In this document: one piece after another, positions 45,433-58,647 of the stretch | How positions within the stretch are numbered: position 1 is the stretch's first letter | Layout of the letters: each line of letters opens with the position of its first letter | Assembly: GCF_026212465.1 (NCBI RefSeq) | Contig: NC_080060.1 | Location: 20,871,655 to 20,935,654 of the forward strand | Direction: 5' to 3' | Source of the DNA: Amaranthus tricolor | Taxonomy: Eukaryota > Streptophyta > Magnoliopsida > Caryophyllales > Amaranthaceae | Length of the DNA stretch: 64,000 nucleotides | Made by a program: the position numbers and the translations under genes | Notes under the pieces: model-generated | What the model saw: the letters and a program-made list of their open reading frames with translations, nothing else | The model's database searches: none | What the model was told of the DNA's origin: nothing

Positions 45433-47759
45433 AGAGGTAGGTAGATGAATTAATGCAAAGAGGATATGTGAGGGAGAGTTTAAGCCCTTGTGTTGTACCT
45501 ACTTTACTGGTTCCAAAGAAGGATGGTACATGGAGGATGTGCATAGATAATAGAAGTGTTAATAACATTACTATTAAGTATAGATTCCCCATCCTAAGAA
45601 TTGATGATATCCTAGATGAGTTGTCTAGATCACAGTGGTTTAGCAAAATAGATTTGAGGAGTGGATATCACCAGATAAGAATGAAGGAAGGTGATGAGTG
45701 GAAGGCAGCATTCAAGACCAAGTATGGGTTGTATGAATGGTTAGTTATGCCCTTTGGTTTGACAAGAGCACCTAGCACATTCATGAGGTTAATGAATGAA
45801 GTTTTAAGACCTTTCTTAGGCAAGTTTGTTGTAGTTTACCTTGATGATATCTTAATATACAGTAGAGAGTTGGGGGAACACCTAGATCATTTGAGACAGC
45901 TTTTTGAAGTGTTGAGAAAACAAAGATTGTATGGGAAATTGGAGAAGTGCAGCTTCCTCCTACCTGACGTGAGTTTCTTAGGTTATATTACTGGAAGAAC
46001 AGGAGTGAAGGTAGATCCCAACAAGGTGAAAGCTATACAAGACTGGCCTGTACCAACCATACTGACACAAGTGAGATCTTTTCATGGCTTAGCCTCATTT
46101 TATAGGAGATTCATTAGGAATTTTAGCTCCATCATGATTCCCATCACAGAGTGCACTAAGAAAGTAAAAATTGAGTGGACTATAGAGGCACAAAAGACTT
46201 TTGAAAACATCAAAGAGCACATGTGTAGGGCACCTGTTCTTAAGCTACCAGACTTCACAAAACCATTTGAAGTAGAGTGTGATGCATGTGGGACTGGAAT
46301 TGGGGTAGTGTTAGTTCAAGAGGGGAGACCAGTAGCCTTCTTTAGTGAGAAACTCAACAAAAGCAGGATCAACTACTCTACCTATGATAAGGAGTTTTAT
46401 GCTATTCTTAGAGCACTAGAGCACTGGCCACACTACCTTAGGATCCATCCCTTTGTTCTTTACACAGGCCATGAATCTTTGAAGCACATTAATGGACAAC
46501 ACAAACTCCGTGGAAAGCATGTCAAATGGGTAGACTTCTTGCAAACCTTTGATTTTGCAACAAAGTGTAAAACAGGGAAAACCAATTTGATAGCTGATGC
46601 CTTGAGTAGGAAGTACAACATGCTTAGTATACTAGGAGCCAGAGTCTTAGGGTTTGAAATGATTCAAAACCAATATAAGCAATTCCTGATTTTTCTCATA
46701 TGTACAAGCAATGTCAGACTGAGCCCCAGGGAATGTTCTTTGTGCATCAAGGTTTTTTGTTTAAGGGAAATAAGCTATGTATACCAAAAATACCATTGAG
46801 AACAGTTTTAGTGAAAGAAGTCAATGAGGGAACCTTAGGAGGGCATTTTGGGATACAGAAAACCCTTAATACGATAACACAACACTTTTATTGGCCAAGG
46901 ATCCTAGGAATAGTAGGAAAACAAATCTTGAGGTGTGAGACCTGCCTTAAAGCCAAGGTCACCTTTCATAAGGGAGAGTATCTACCTTTACCAGTAGTTA
47001 ATAAGCCTTGGGAGCATATTAGCATGGATTTTATGATGGCCCTACCTAGGACTAGGAGAGGTAAAGATTCAATCATGCTGTTTGTGGATAGGTTCTAAAA
47101 GATGGCACACTTTATAGCTCGTTCTAAAGTTGATGATGCACAAAACATAGCAAGATTGTATTTTTCAGAAACTGTAAGACTACATGGAGTCCCTAAAACC
47201 ATTATATCTGATAAGGACAGCAAGTTTTTGAGCTATTTTTTGGAAGACCTCGTGGAAAATAATGGGTACAAAGCTCATGTTTAGTACTGCTTATCATCCA
47301 CAAACTGATGGGCAAATTGAGGTGATTAACAGGACCTTGGTCACCCTTCTTAGGGTCTTGGTCAGTAAGAACCTCAAGGATTGGGACTTAAAGTTGTGTC
47401 ATGCTGAGTTTGCATATAACAAGAGCCCCAGCTATGCCACCAAGCACTCACCCTTTGAGTGTGTTTATGGCACAAACCCTTTATTACCTATATCACTAAT
47501 TGACTTTCCTTGCTTGGACAGGATGAATACTGATGCAGTAGCTCAAATCAGAGACATGGAGACTTTACATAAGCAGATACATGAGCATATAACAGAAACC
47601 AACAGGAAGTACAAGATGAAAGCTAATAAACACAACAGGGCTAAGCAACCTATCAAGGAGGGAGACCTTGTTTGGGTGCACATCAGAAAGGAAAGATTCC
47701 CACACTTGAGGAAGAAAAAAATCATGCCAAGAGCCATAGGCCCCTTCCCAGAGATGTAG
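45433..47759 (+). pseudogene. Chromovirus RT-RNase H-integrase (second family)
   Basis: The reading joins the six codons at 38044-38062. [38 protein letters not shown], active site [13 protein letters not shown]. RNase [22 protein letters not shown] frameshift near 46650-46680 precedes the integrase HHCC region (HFGIQKTLNTI...CETCLKAK), followed by HISMDFMMALPR. TAA at 47096-47098 replaces a sense codon in VDRF-KMAHF. A frame change near 47270 precedes HPQTDGQIEVINRT, which retains the catalytic Glu. TAG at 47757-47759 ends the main ORF. It is distinct from the Tekay-like family at 13-24 kb and looks more like Reina/CRM-type chromoviruses. Confidence 0.92.
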
Positions 47760-48131
47760 CAATATGGGAACAATGCCTTCAAAATAGGTCTGCCAGATGA
47801 GTACAATATATCCCCTACATTCAACATAGGAGACTTGACCCTGCATTCTCCTACTGAAGAATTGAGGACAATTCTTTCCAAAGAGGGAGGAGTTAAAACA
47901 AACATGGTTGTTTCAAGTAAGGATACCAGCCCAGCCCCAAATACAAGCCAAGATTCCAATACATCACAAGAGGAAGAGGAAAACAACATTCTGTCAGAAA
48001 CAAAATACACTCAACAAAGTCCCTGCCATACTACCTTACATGGACTAAAAACGAGGGGAGCAAGAACTTTCCTGATCAATCAAAGGGGAATAGAGCTAGA
48101 TTGCATGAAAAACTACAAGGGAGAGCAATAA
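47760..48131 (+). pseudogene. C-terminal tail of the second chromovirus
   Basis: After the TAG, the text YNISPTFNIGDL continues the integrase C-terminal pattern of this clade. A Ser/Thr/Glu-rich tail follows, ending at a TAA at 48129-48131. No clear chromodomain aromatic cage was recognised. Confidence 0.65.
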
Positions 48132-48182
48132 ACAAGGAACAGGAATAAAAGCACGTGATAGAAAACGTGGGCAAAGGAGCCA

Positions 48183-48720
48183 TGTCAGACAGAAATCAAA
48201 GCCTCCTGTTTCTGTTGTCTTTTTTCTGTTTTATTAGTTTAAACCACGTGTATTAGGCGTGATGACTTGTAACGGCTAGTAATAATTCATAAACCTTTAT
48301 AAATACATAAGTTCTCATTGTATGAACACTCAAGTTTTTTAATAAAATTTCAGAATTCATTTCAGAACAAGTGTTCTTGTGTTTAGGAAGTATTGTGTGT
48401 GCAATCTTCTTCAAGAGGTGTGGAGCATTTCATTGGGATTCTTTTGATTGTAGAGCAATCACCAGAATTTCAAGAACCTATACAGCACAAGGGAGTGACC
48501 TTGAATTGTATAGAAGGATTAGGGAGGCGTGGTGAGTGAAGCCAAATCTGACTAATCCACAATAAGCAGCCAAGAATCAGTTTCTTGGTTTTGTTTGTGA
48601 TTGACAGTGGCTATATTGATCAGTCCTTAAAGGAGTTCATTGTGTTTCAAAGCCATTGATTGGGTTAATTTACATCTATGCAATTTAAAGGATCTGATTT
48701 GCTTTAAATTTGCATCAGAG
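48183..48720 (+). repeat. Putative 3' LTR of the second chromovirus
   Basis: Starts TGTCAGACAG after the purine-rich GGGCAAAGGAGCC. Contains TTTATAAATACATAAG near 48295 and AATAAAA near 48340, promoter- and poly(A)-like signals. Its right end is unclear: TTTGCATCAGAGC near 48708 resembles a PBS. There is no second copy in the window to confirm it. Confidence 0.4.
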
Positions 48721-50235
48721 CTGCTAATGTCAACTGTATTTTATTTTAGTATATTATAAAGATTTGGTTGAAACAACTTTGTTGTCAACTACTGGTGGAC
48801 AAAATCGAATTGGAATTGAATATTTCATAATCCAAAACCTCAATTAATCATCGTTAAATTATGGCAGTGGATCTATTTTTTTATTAAAAAAAATAAAAAA
48901 AATAAAAAATAAAAAAAGCGATTAGCTAAAAACAGTGGCTTTCCTCGAACTACGTAGTAGGCAGCAGCATACCGCAATTAACTCTTCACAAGTTTCATGC
49001 ACCGTACTAGGATAGTTGACTCGTTGGAGTACCAAATTTCTCAATGTTCAAATTTTCTATTCAACTTAAAAATCATTAAAAATCAGCCACGTAGACTATA
49101 CTTATTCTTTCTCAATTATTTTCTTTGTTTTTAAAAGATTGTCACCATTTTTTTTTATTTTCTTATGTTTTTTTCAACTTGTAACATTTTTATTTTAGGC
49201 TATGTTTAAATTATTTTTTAAAAAAAATTTCTATATATATTTTCTCACTTTCCATCACTTTTAATTTTATTTTCACAATTTATTAAGATTTTTTTTTCTT
49301 GGCAATTGTGTCATTGCACATTGTTACGGTACACTTCTTTGAATGGATTAACACAAAAGTTCATTTAAATTTTACAGTTCACATGAATGTAAGAAGAAAA
49401 TGTTGACATTTGATTTAAAATTAAAAAAAAAATATCTAGAATGATCTAATATTTTCATGATTTTTCTATAATAATTACACTGATTGATTAAGCATGAATA
49501 ATCCAAACTTTAAGAAGTATTTTTCTAGAATAAACTTGAGAACCGGATGACTTACTATAGCAAGTTTTATCTTTTTTTTAAAACAATAAATGTTGAAGTG
49601 TTTTTCTTGAATATATGAGATTTTAATAATGAAAAGTAACATTTAATCACTATTTAATTTTGTAAAATGATATAAAACTATTTTAGTATACTTACCACTA
49701 TTATAATTAGAAATATTGACTTTATTGAAAATTATAAGTTTGACTTGTTTTAAAACTAGACATATTGATTTTTGTGACATTATAAGTTTTATTTGTTTTA
49801 TAAGTAGAATGTTTATTTTTGCAAATCTAGTAAATTTACTTATTTTTCTAAACTTGAAATATTGATTTTTGGTGAACTTGTAGATTTTGAAAACTTGACC
49901 AAATGATGCAATTTTAACTTAAATTTTAATTAGAATATTTTTTTAATTGAAAAGTTGAAAATGTTGATTTTGAGAACTTATTTAAAGAGAAATACATTTT
50001 AGTTGCTACTTGTGAGAAATATTGGAGACTATTAATAGAATATTAAATTATTAGTGTGAATTTAGTGAACTATTAAAAATAAAGTTATAAATAAAATTTA
50101 ATGTGTAAAAATTTAATAATGAATGTATAAAGACATAAAGGTTAATTTTACGTTAACTTAAGTTGATCAAAGTCAAAGTCAAATTGTAGTAATATAAATA
50201 TGATGTACTTGTGTGAATGAATATTGATTGAATGA
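48721..50235. other. AT-rich intergenic sequence
   Basis: Poly-A/T runs and degenerate 'ATATTGATTTTTG' phrases near 49720-49870. No coding region or element termini seen. Confidence 0.5.
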
Positions 50236-50720
50236 CACTGATAGTAAGGTAATGTCGAACCATGGATCGACATGTAAAATCTCGCGCCCGTGTTGGTCGG
50301 CACATAAAATGCGGAGTAAGACAGCGGGTTAGCTACCTATCCTGTAGAGCTCAAGCATAAATTGTATTGGAGGGGTGACGACTCCTACAACAATTAGGGT
50401 TTGAGACTACGGTCCTCACCTAACCAAACCCTTACATATCTGGTTTCATATTGTTGTCCTTGTTGATCAGTGATAAACTTGATTAGTGTTAATGCAATGA
50501 TGCATGGTACGGTTATGAGTTTTAATCAAATTGACTTACTTAAGTGTTTAGATGGCCACCAAGGAACGAGTACAACAATCACAAGTACCAAATAAGGCCC
50601 TTTTGACTTGGAGGTCTTGTGTGGTTGGGCACCCTGCACACCTTCAAAATCGCCCCTGGTTGGAGCATATCTCAGACCCCAACACATATTTTTCAAAAAT
50701 TCTATAGACCATGACACTCC
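50236..50720. other. Remnant of an unidentified dispersed repeat
   Basis: GC-richer than its surroundings and free of long ORFs, with phrases such as GGGTTAGCTACCTATCCTGT and GTTTGAGACTACGGTCCTCA. It looks like LTR or leader sequence of a decayed retroelement. I cannot name the family. Confidence 0.3.
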
Positions 50721-52300
50721 GTATGGATCCTAGGTGGTTGGATGTCAATTCAGTTCGAATCCGCCCTAATTCGACTCGATTCCAGAAATTTAATTTGATT
50801 CGAGTCCAACAAAAACTATTCAACTCTGAATCCAATTATAAAGTTCGAGATGGATCGGAGTTGGACATCATAAATAATCCAAACTCCAACCCGACTCCGA
50901 CTCGACTCGACACTCAACTTCGAATTTAAATTTAATCTAATTTTTAATTTGAATAAATTCGAACTTCGTATTATATAAAATGAAAATAAGTTGTCCAAAC
51001 CAAATTTACATACTTCACATCGGAGTCATAGATTAAATTTCAAATTCAAGTAAAAAGTTTAAGCTCAATTTTCGTTTCATATTATGTTAAATTGTCAAGT
51101 GCACAAAACATATGTTTTAACATCAGTTAATAATATAATACTTAAAGTTTTAAACACAATTTTTGTTTTCATAATTGAATATTAAAAGAGACATCACATA
51201 AATTATAGCAAATGTTGTTAAAAGTGTGAATTTAACTTAAATCAAAAACAAATCTAAGAATTAAATTGTTGAATCGAATCTTATAATAGAATGATTTATG
51301 AATTTTGAAAAATAAGTTGTAGTTGCTTACGTATATTGTTTAGCCATTTTTTACTGTAAAAGACACTTAAAATATTCATTTAATATTTCAAAAACTTTGT
51401 TATTATTAAAAAATACATATATATACTTCTTATTTGTTTTCTTTTTTCTATTATTTTTATAAATTAACAAACAAAAAAAGATATACACTAATCATGTAAT
51501 TACTAATTTAGTAAAACAAACACACCAAATAGATACAATAACAATGATCCTTATTAAATTAAGCAACGCCAAATAGAATGGTCTTGTTATTGGTTTTTCA
51601 TAGATACATTATATTGTAATAGTTTTTAAAGCCCTAGCAATTTCATAATAGTAAATGAAAAAACTTAATAATATTCACAATCAATAACTCAAAATGTATC
51701 AATTATAAACACTAATTCAATCATTCAAAAAACAGCTTTAAAGTAGCAAGATTTTTCTTTAAAAAGTTAAGAGTTTCAACTTTCAAGTGTGTCATTCATA
51801 AAATAGTCATATCATAGATAAAAGTCTCAATTTAATCACTAGAAAGCATAAAAGTTGAAATTAGGGTCTAGGGACATAGTTGATTGGGTGGGCTAAGTCC
51901 CAATTTTTCATTTTTGTGGAGTATTTTTAGTATCATGTAGATACAAAATCGTACAATTCTACTTGCGATCTAAGATCTATACAATTCTAATGATTGTAAT
52001 TGTGATTCTAGAATTCAAAGGACATATTTTATTTGTTAAGTAATATTTGAAAGAATACTCTTAGTTTTTTATGCGTATAAATCATTAGTATAATATCGCT
52101 AAGAATAAAGTTTGATAATAATCCAAAGTCTATCAGAGGTCCAAGAGTCCGAGTCAGAGCAAAGTTGGAGTATTCCGACTTCGAGTGAAGGTAGACTGAA
52201 AAACATAATCTGAGTTTTATTCGGAGCAAAGTCAGAGGATAACATAATTTGAGTTGAGTCCGGCCCGTAACCATTCCTACTAGGGGTATATATGAGTGAA
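50721..52300. mobile_element. Possible non-autonomous element with GACTCGATTCG-type arms
   Basis: The left arm (50740-50930) has degenerate TCGGAGTTGG/GACTCGACTCG units. The right arm (52130-52270) has inverted-looking GAGTCCGAGTCAGAGC units and ends near CCTACTAGGGGT. About 1.2 kb of AT-rich non-coding sequence lies between. This resembles subterminal clusters of hAT-type elements. No TSD found. Confidence 0.3.
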
Positions 52301-52309
52301 TGTTCATAG

Positions 52310-52745
52310 AGATATATATATAGGTATATTTTGTGGCCTTTATATTGCTTTTTTATTTTATGATTTTGTAGGTCATGTGGTGAATATGAAACTTTTCATG
52401 TTGCTTACACTTTTCAAAATAAGTTTGTATGATACCTAAGAACTCGAATATCATCATCATCATATATACCCAGTGTATCTCGTTCATAGGAACTATAATC
52501 AGGGTCGAGAGAGGGAAGAAAGACGGCAACCCATATTTCAACTACCCGCAAGCCTTCAACTTACAACACAAGTTTGACCCTTAACAATAATTAAAAATAA
52601 AAATAAATAAAATACATATAAATAAATAATAGAAAATTAAAACAAGGAGGTAGAAAGATAAAAAAACAAAAAAATAAAAAAGCGCGTGAAAGAACGATAT
52701 TTAAATGGGAAAGAATACAACAGGTAATTGGGAAAGAATCAGTAG
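52310..52745. other. AT-rich spacer next to the LINE 3' end
   Basis: A-rich tract with AAATAAATAAAATAC phrases. No gene seen. Confidence 0.4.
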
Positions 52746-52749
52746 TCTA

Positions 52750-55640
52750 AACATGAATTAAGACTCTTCCAACTACCCCTATCCCAAGTTAGGTCCTTAG
52801 AGATGTGTTACTCATACAAGTCACTTTTTATCTAATCCTCCCATGTTCTTCCAGGTCTTTTTCGACTTCTCTTACCCTCCACTATGATGCTTTCAATCCT
52901 TCTCACGAGGGGTCATAAGTCTTTTTTCGCACATACTCAAACCATCTCAATCTATTTTCACGCATCTTTTCAGAGAGAGATGCAACCTCTAACTTCTCCC
53001 TAAACTCCTGGTTCCTAATTCTATCCATGATTGTGTGACCACACATGCACCTCAGCATATGCATTTCTGTAACTCCCATTCTATGTTCAAAAACCTTCTT
53101 CGCAGGCCAACATTATGTCCCATACAACAAAGCAGACCTGATTGCAACTCCATAAAATTTACTTTTTAGTCTACTTGGAAACTCTCTATCATAAAGCACC
53201 CCGGTTTCTGCTAGCCACTTGAACCATCCGTATCTATTCGATGAGTAACATCTCCATTAATCTCCCAATTACTCTGAATTATCCTTCCCAAATACTTGAA
53301 CTTCCCAAGCACCCCGTACATGCAACAATTTCTCCACCTATGGTCACCTCTTGCTCACATATCGGTTTTTTCCCACTAAAGTCACATCGCAAATATTCGG
53401 TCTTCATACAGCTTTTGTGCAACCCTCTACCCTCTTAAACTTCCCTTTACTCTTCCAATTTACTATTAACCTCTTCCTTAGTTTCTCCCCAACATGATAC
53501 CGTCAGCAAATAGCATGCACTAGAGTACAATTTCCTAGATAGATTTAGAGATTTCCTCCATAACAACCGTAGAAATAAAAGGACTTAGTGTTGATCCTTG
53601 ATGCAGTCCAATTTTAACTGGGAAACACTCTATTATCTCCACCGGCGTATAAATGTTAATCGATACTCTGTCATACATATCTTGTATTGCCTCAATGTAC
53701 CTTTGTGATATACCATTAGCCTTGAGGCTATCCCAAACGATGCCTCGTGGTATGCTATCATACGCTTTCTCCAGGTTAATGAACATCATATGCAAATCCT
53801 TCTTTTGCCCCCTATATTATTCCATCAGCCTCCTCAAAATATGAATAGCCTTAGTGATCGATCTTTTTGGCATGAAGTCTAATTAGTTCTCTCTGATCAT
53901 TGTCTCTTGTTTGAGTCTCCTTTCTATCACTCTTTACCACAATTTCATTGTGTGGCTTAGAAGTTTGATACCTCTATAGTTACCGCATACTTGCGCATCG
54001 TATTTGTTTATATATAATAGGATAAGTGTGCTGATCCTTCATTCTCCTGGCATCTTATGTGTCCTCAATATAGCATTAAACAGGTTAGTCAGCCAACGAA
54101 TGTCCTCTTCTCCTAAACCCCTCTACATCTCAATCGAAATGTTATCAAGTCCAATTGCCTTAGTTCAATCCATCTTTTATAGAGCTTCTCCTACTTTCTT
54201 TGTGGTAATATCACTAGTTGACCCATAATCAAGTGTTCTCTGGATGTCAGAAGTACATCTTCCCTTCTCCTTTACTTCCCTAGTCTCATTGAGTTGTTGG
54301 AAAAAATACCAACGCTACCTCATTTTGATGTCTTCTTGTCTAAGGAGCACTTGTCCAGCCTTATCTTTGATGTACGTCACTATCCCTAAGTCTTGCCTAT
54401 GCCTAGACCTAGCCTTTGCTAGCTTAAAAATATGCTTCTTCCCCTCTTTGGTATAAATCTTCTGATAAAGGTCCTCATACGCACAACCTTTTGCCTCTAC
54501 TACTGCGTTCTTTACCACCTACTTTGCTTCTTTATAACTCTTTTTCTTATGTATCTTATTCTCCTCCTCCATGAAAGCTATAATTTCCTTAAATCTCCTA
54601 TTTTTGCCTTTTATCTTCTTTTGCACCTCCTCGTTCTGCTACCACAACTCTTTATAAACTTTGATTCTCCCGTTGACACCCCCAATGTCTCTTTAGCCAC
54701 TTTTTGAATGGTTTCAGCCATATTTGACCCATATTTAATTTGCATCATTAGCTTGACTTGGGTAGCCCCACAAATTGATCTTACTTGACAGGGTTGTGGC
54801 CATATCCCCTTTAAGTCTACCCCACATGATCGTTTGCCTAAATTCAATCTTCTTCTCACTAATTTTCTTTCTCATTCAAAACACCAACACTAATAACCTA
54901 TGCTAGGTAGGCATCTTTGTACCCAACACCACCTTGCAATCCAAGCACGAGTTTCGTTCCTCCTTACGTGCTAAATAGTAGTTGATTTGGGTTGCATACT
55001 CGCCACTCTTATACGTAATAAAGTGCTCACTTGTCTTTCTAAAGATTGATTTTGCTATAACCAACTCTTTGGCTAATAAAAACTTGAGCAAGTTCTCTCT
55101 ACTCTCGTTTTTTATATTGTAACCAAAATATCCATGAACCAATTTATAGTTGTCTGCCTCCTTGCCTATATGCCCATTGAAGTCTCGTCATATAAATACT
55201 TTTTCATCGACTAGGATGGTCCCTAGAAGGTCTTCTGTGTTAACCCAAAACTCACGCTTCACTTACTCATCAAGCCCAACTTGGAGCCCATAAGCACTAA
55301 TGATTATGACCTCATTCCCACCACTATTCTAACTAGCATAATCCTTTCATTACACCTCCTTACTTCTAACATTTGCTTTAGGATATCATTAGATATAAGA
55401 ATATTGACTCCGCTACGCTTCCTGTCTAAACCTGCATACCACAAGTCCACAACTTATATTCCTTTACATTTCTTGCTTTTTGCCCGTTCCACCTAGTCTC
55501 TTGAACACATGCCACACGGATTCTATATTTAAGCTCTGTCGCCAACTCCAACGACTTGGCTTATAGGGTACTATGTTCCATGTCCCCACTCTCAGTTCTA
55601 GGTTCTACTTGAATTGCCCCCTTTGACCCCTTCCATGGAC
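52750..55640 (-). mobile_element. RTE-type LINE, near full length, inactivated
   Basis: Read on minus, the 5' end near 55640 leads into the endonuclease domain (fragments near 55560-54900 with LAKELVIAKSIFRK and ARKEERNSCLDCKV), a connector (KEGKKHIFKLAKARSRHRQD), then reverse transcriptase (MFINLEKAYDSIPRGIVWDS; GLHQGSTLSPF). The active-site box reads CMLFADG with GGT at 53499-53501 where the family has the second Asp of FADD. The 3' part with the C-terminal region reaches about 52750. Many stops and frameshifts. The copy at 35290-36955 shares the same endonuclease and connector. Confidence 0.88.
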
Positions 55641-55930
55641 CTGACTCAGGTTACCAACCGTAAAAATTTTACCTGAATATAACATCCACACTCAAATGAC
55701 AGAAATAAAAAACTATTTTTATAAACTAAAAAAAAATAAACTATAAGAAACAACAAAAGTAAAAAGACTCAACTATCCTACAATTTCGTAGATCAAACAA
55801 ACATGAGAAAACAAAAAACATAAATCGCAACAGATAAACAAAACGGATCTAAAAAATAAACAACACCAAACAAATACTAATTGGAAGCAACAATTTACAA
55901 ACCCAAAATTGGACTATGCCAAAAGTTAAG
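55641..55930. other. A-rich spacer
   Basis: Nothing recognised beyond A-rich sequence. Confidence 0.4.
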
Positions 55931-56686
55931 AGATATTTAAAAATAGAGAAATTTGCAAATAACAGCTTTCAAGTTTAGAACTTTTGTGAATTACAAGCCT
56001 TAAAGTTTGTTTTTTTTGCGAATTACTGCCTCAAAAGTATCAAAGTCTGTACCATTCAGGCCAAGTGACCATTGACCAACCCAAATGACCTTTGACTAGT
56101 CTAAATGACCATTGACCATCACTAATAACATTTGACATTCGTTGACCATCCATAATCACCTTTGACTTTCCTAATTACAATAGTACCCTTATGTCTTAGC
56201 ACTTTGACGTCGTTTTTACCCATCATAACGATACTTTTTCAAAAAATGAACGTCACAATTACCCTTATAGGATAACTCTTTCGGCAATCTGCTCTAAACA
56301 AATACTTATTTGTCTATTTCCCGATTCGTAGACTAAAAAAGATATTTAACGTCGTTTTTACCCATCATAACGATATTTTTTTTAAAAAACGGACATCGTG
56401 ACTACCCTTATGAGATAACTCTTTTCGAAATCCGGTCGAATTAGTACTTGTTTCGACCCACAATGGGCCCCACTACTAATTAAAAAATATCCCCATTTTC
56501 CTATTTTTGACCCACAATTTATAAATTTTAAAGACTCAAAAAAAATTAAAATATACCAACATTCAGTTAAAAAAATTCTCATTAAATAGACACCCATTTT
56601 TCTATTTTTGACACACTTCAAAACTTCTCTTTTATCTGTAATTTCATAAAATTAGTATTCAAGTAGTTTAATGTTTACATTATTAG
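55931..56686. repeat. Degenerate tandem repeats
   Basis: 56060-56175 repeats AATGACC(A/T)TTGACC-type units of about 20 bp. 56208-56440 contains two copies, about 140 bp apart, of ACGTCGTTTTTACCCATCAT followed by AACGATA. The first part (AAATTTGCAAATAACAGC...) resembles termini of MULE-type elements. No gene. Confidence 0.6.
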
Positions 56687-57099
56687 TAGAGGTGTTCATT
56701 CGGTTGATCGGGTCGGTTTCGGACGGGTGTTATTCGGTTCGGTTGCATTTCGGATCGGTTATTTTTCGGCTGTGTGTTACAACAGGTCACACTCGGGTCG
56801 AGTCGGTTAGTCACGGTTCGGTTAGAGATCGGTTATTCAAGCTATCGGGTTAGCGTCAGTTCGGTGTCGGTTGAAGTTCTTGTCGAGTGTCAATCGGTCT
56901 CGGGTTGTCATCGATTACTAATTAGTTCGGTTTTTTCGGGTACAAATCGGGTTCGAGCTTTATTTTTCGAGTAGTTATCGGTTACAGATAACTATTGATC
57001 GGATCAATATCGAAATAAGTTAATAGTCAGGTTTTTAATTGATGTATGCTCATTTACTTACAAAAAATAATTACCGATTGTTTTATCAGATATAGAAGA

Positions 57100-57872
57100 T
57101 AGGGGTGTCAAACATGTCGGGTTGGGTCATTTTCAGGTTCGGATCATATATAAATGGGTCAATAAACCCTTAACCTGAACCTGACCCATTTAATTAATGG
57201 GTCAAAAATTGAAACCCCGACCTGATCTGTAGCAGATCGGATCAACCTGCTAATGACCCATTTAACCTACTTTTTTTTTTAGATCCTTAAATTCATATAT
57301 TTCAGGTCATTTGACCCATTTAACCTTAATTAAAGGCTTCCTCCAAAAATAAACGTATGCCACTTAATGCAGCGAGCACACGGTATTCTTTAGTAAAAGG
57401 CGAAAGAATAGTTCGCTTTGTGCTCACGGCGTGGCTGCGTAAGTTGGTATGAGATCTGTGGAAGTGATTTAAAGAATTTTTCTTTTATTAGTATCTTTCA
57501 TAGCCGATGTGGGACAACTTCCTTTGTTATTGAAAGTCATGTTCAGCTGACAAATCCCTTAGCCGATGTGGGACAACTTCCTTTCTTATTGAAAGTCATC
57601 TTCAGCTGACAAATCCCTCAATACATGGTAATTGGTATTATCTTAGTTTTACGAAGTATTTGGCAAATGTTGATCCGTCTTAAATTTAATAAATGGGTTA
57701 AACAGATTTTTTACGGGTTTAAATATTCAACCTGAACTTAACCCATTTAATAAACAGATCAGGTCGGGTTGACCCATTTAATTAATTGGGTCAAAAATCT
57801 AAACCCAAACCCGCTAATTTCGAGTCGGTTTCAGATCAGGTTAGCAGGTCGGGTCAGCTTTTGCCAGCCCTA
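57100..57872. mobile_element. Nested small hAT-like non-autonomous element
   Basis: Ends TAGGGGTGTCAAAC and reverse TAGGGCTGGCAAAA, with subterminal GACCCATTTAA and CGGGTTGACC clusters. The flanks ATAGAAGA and ATAGGCAG match only partly, so the TSD is weak. Confidence 0.55.
57501..57618. repeat. Tandem duplication of a 59-bp unit
   Basis: TAGCCGATGTGGGACAACTT begins at 57501 and again at 57560, with nearly identical remainder to CAAATCCCT. AGCCGATGTGGGAC is a phrase I recall from small dispersed repeats in many plants. Confidence 0.85.
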
Positions 57873-57892
57873 ATAGGCAGATCTATTTCAAT

Positions 57893-58128
<236 letters not shown>

Positions 58129-58647
58129 TGTATGCAATCTCTTCTGTATAGAACTTGTGTTCTTCCTTTTTCCGTATTATTAGAAAATTGAAATTGGACT
58201 TAATTTGCTAAAATTAGGTGAAAATTTGATTCGGATTTATAATAGTTCAATTTACAATCCGTTCGAGTTTGTATCAGTTCGGGTTAAAAACAGTTCGATT
58301 AATAATCGATCGGGTTTGTATCAGTTCGGGTTAAAAACAGTTCGATCTTAATCGGTTTTAGTCAGGTTACATTCGGTTACGTGCATAATTCGGGTCGGAT
58401 TTGACTTGGGTCGATCATTGTTCAGTTCGGGTAATATCGGTTAAGGTTTATATGTCGGTTATAAAATTCGGTTGCAGTTCGAGTTCGATATTGCCCTTTT
58501 CGGTTATCAAACGGTTCGAGTGAAGTATCGGTTCGGGTAATTGCGGTTCGGTAAACCTAAAAAACTTACATTTTTTCGGGTCGGATAATTTTCGATTTCG
58601 GGTCGGATTTTCGGGTCGGGTTTGTTTTGAACAGCTCTATTTATTAG

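Noticed and set aside
47543..48010. Minus-strand Leu/Ser-rich ORFs
   Set aside because: Shadows of the plus-strand chromovirus integrase and tail.
48700..48720. TTTGCATCAGAGC as a PBS marking the 48183-48720 repeat as a 5' LTR
   Set aside because: Only 11 of 13 bases fit, and the coding order upstream makes this the 3' side; no gag follows.
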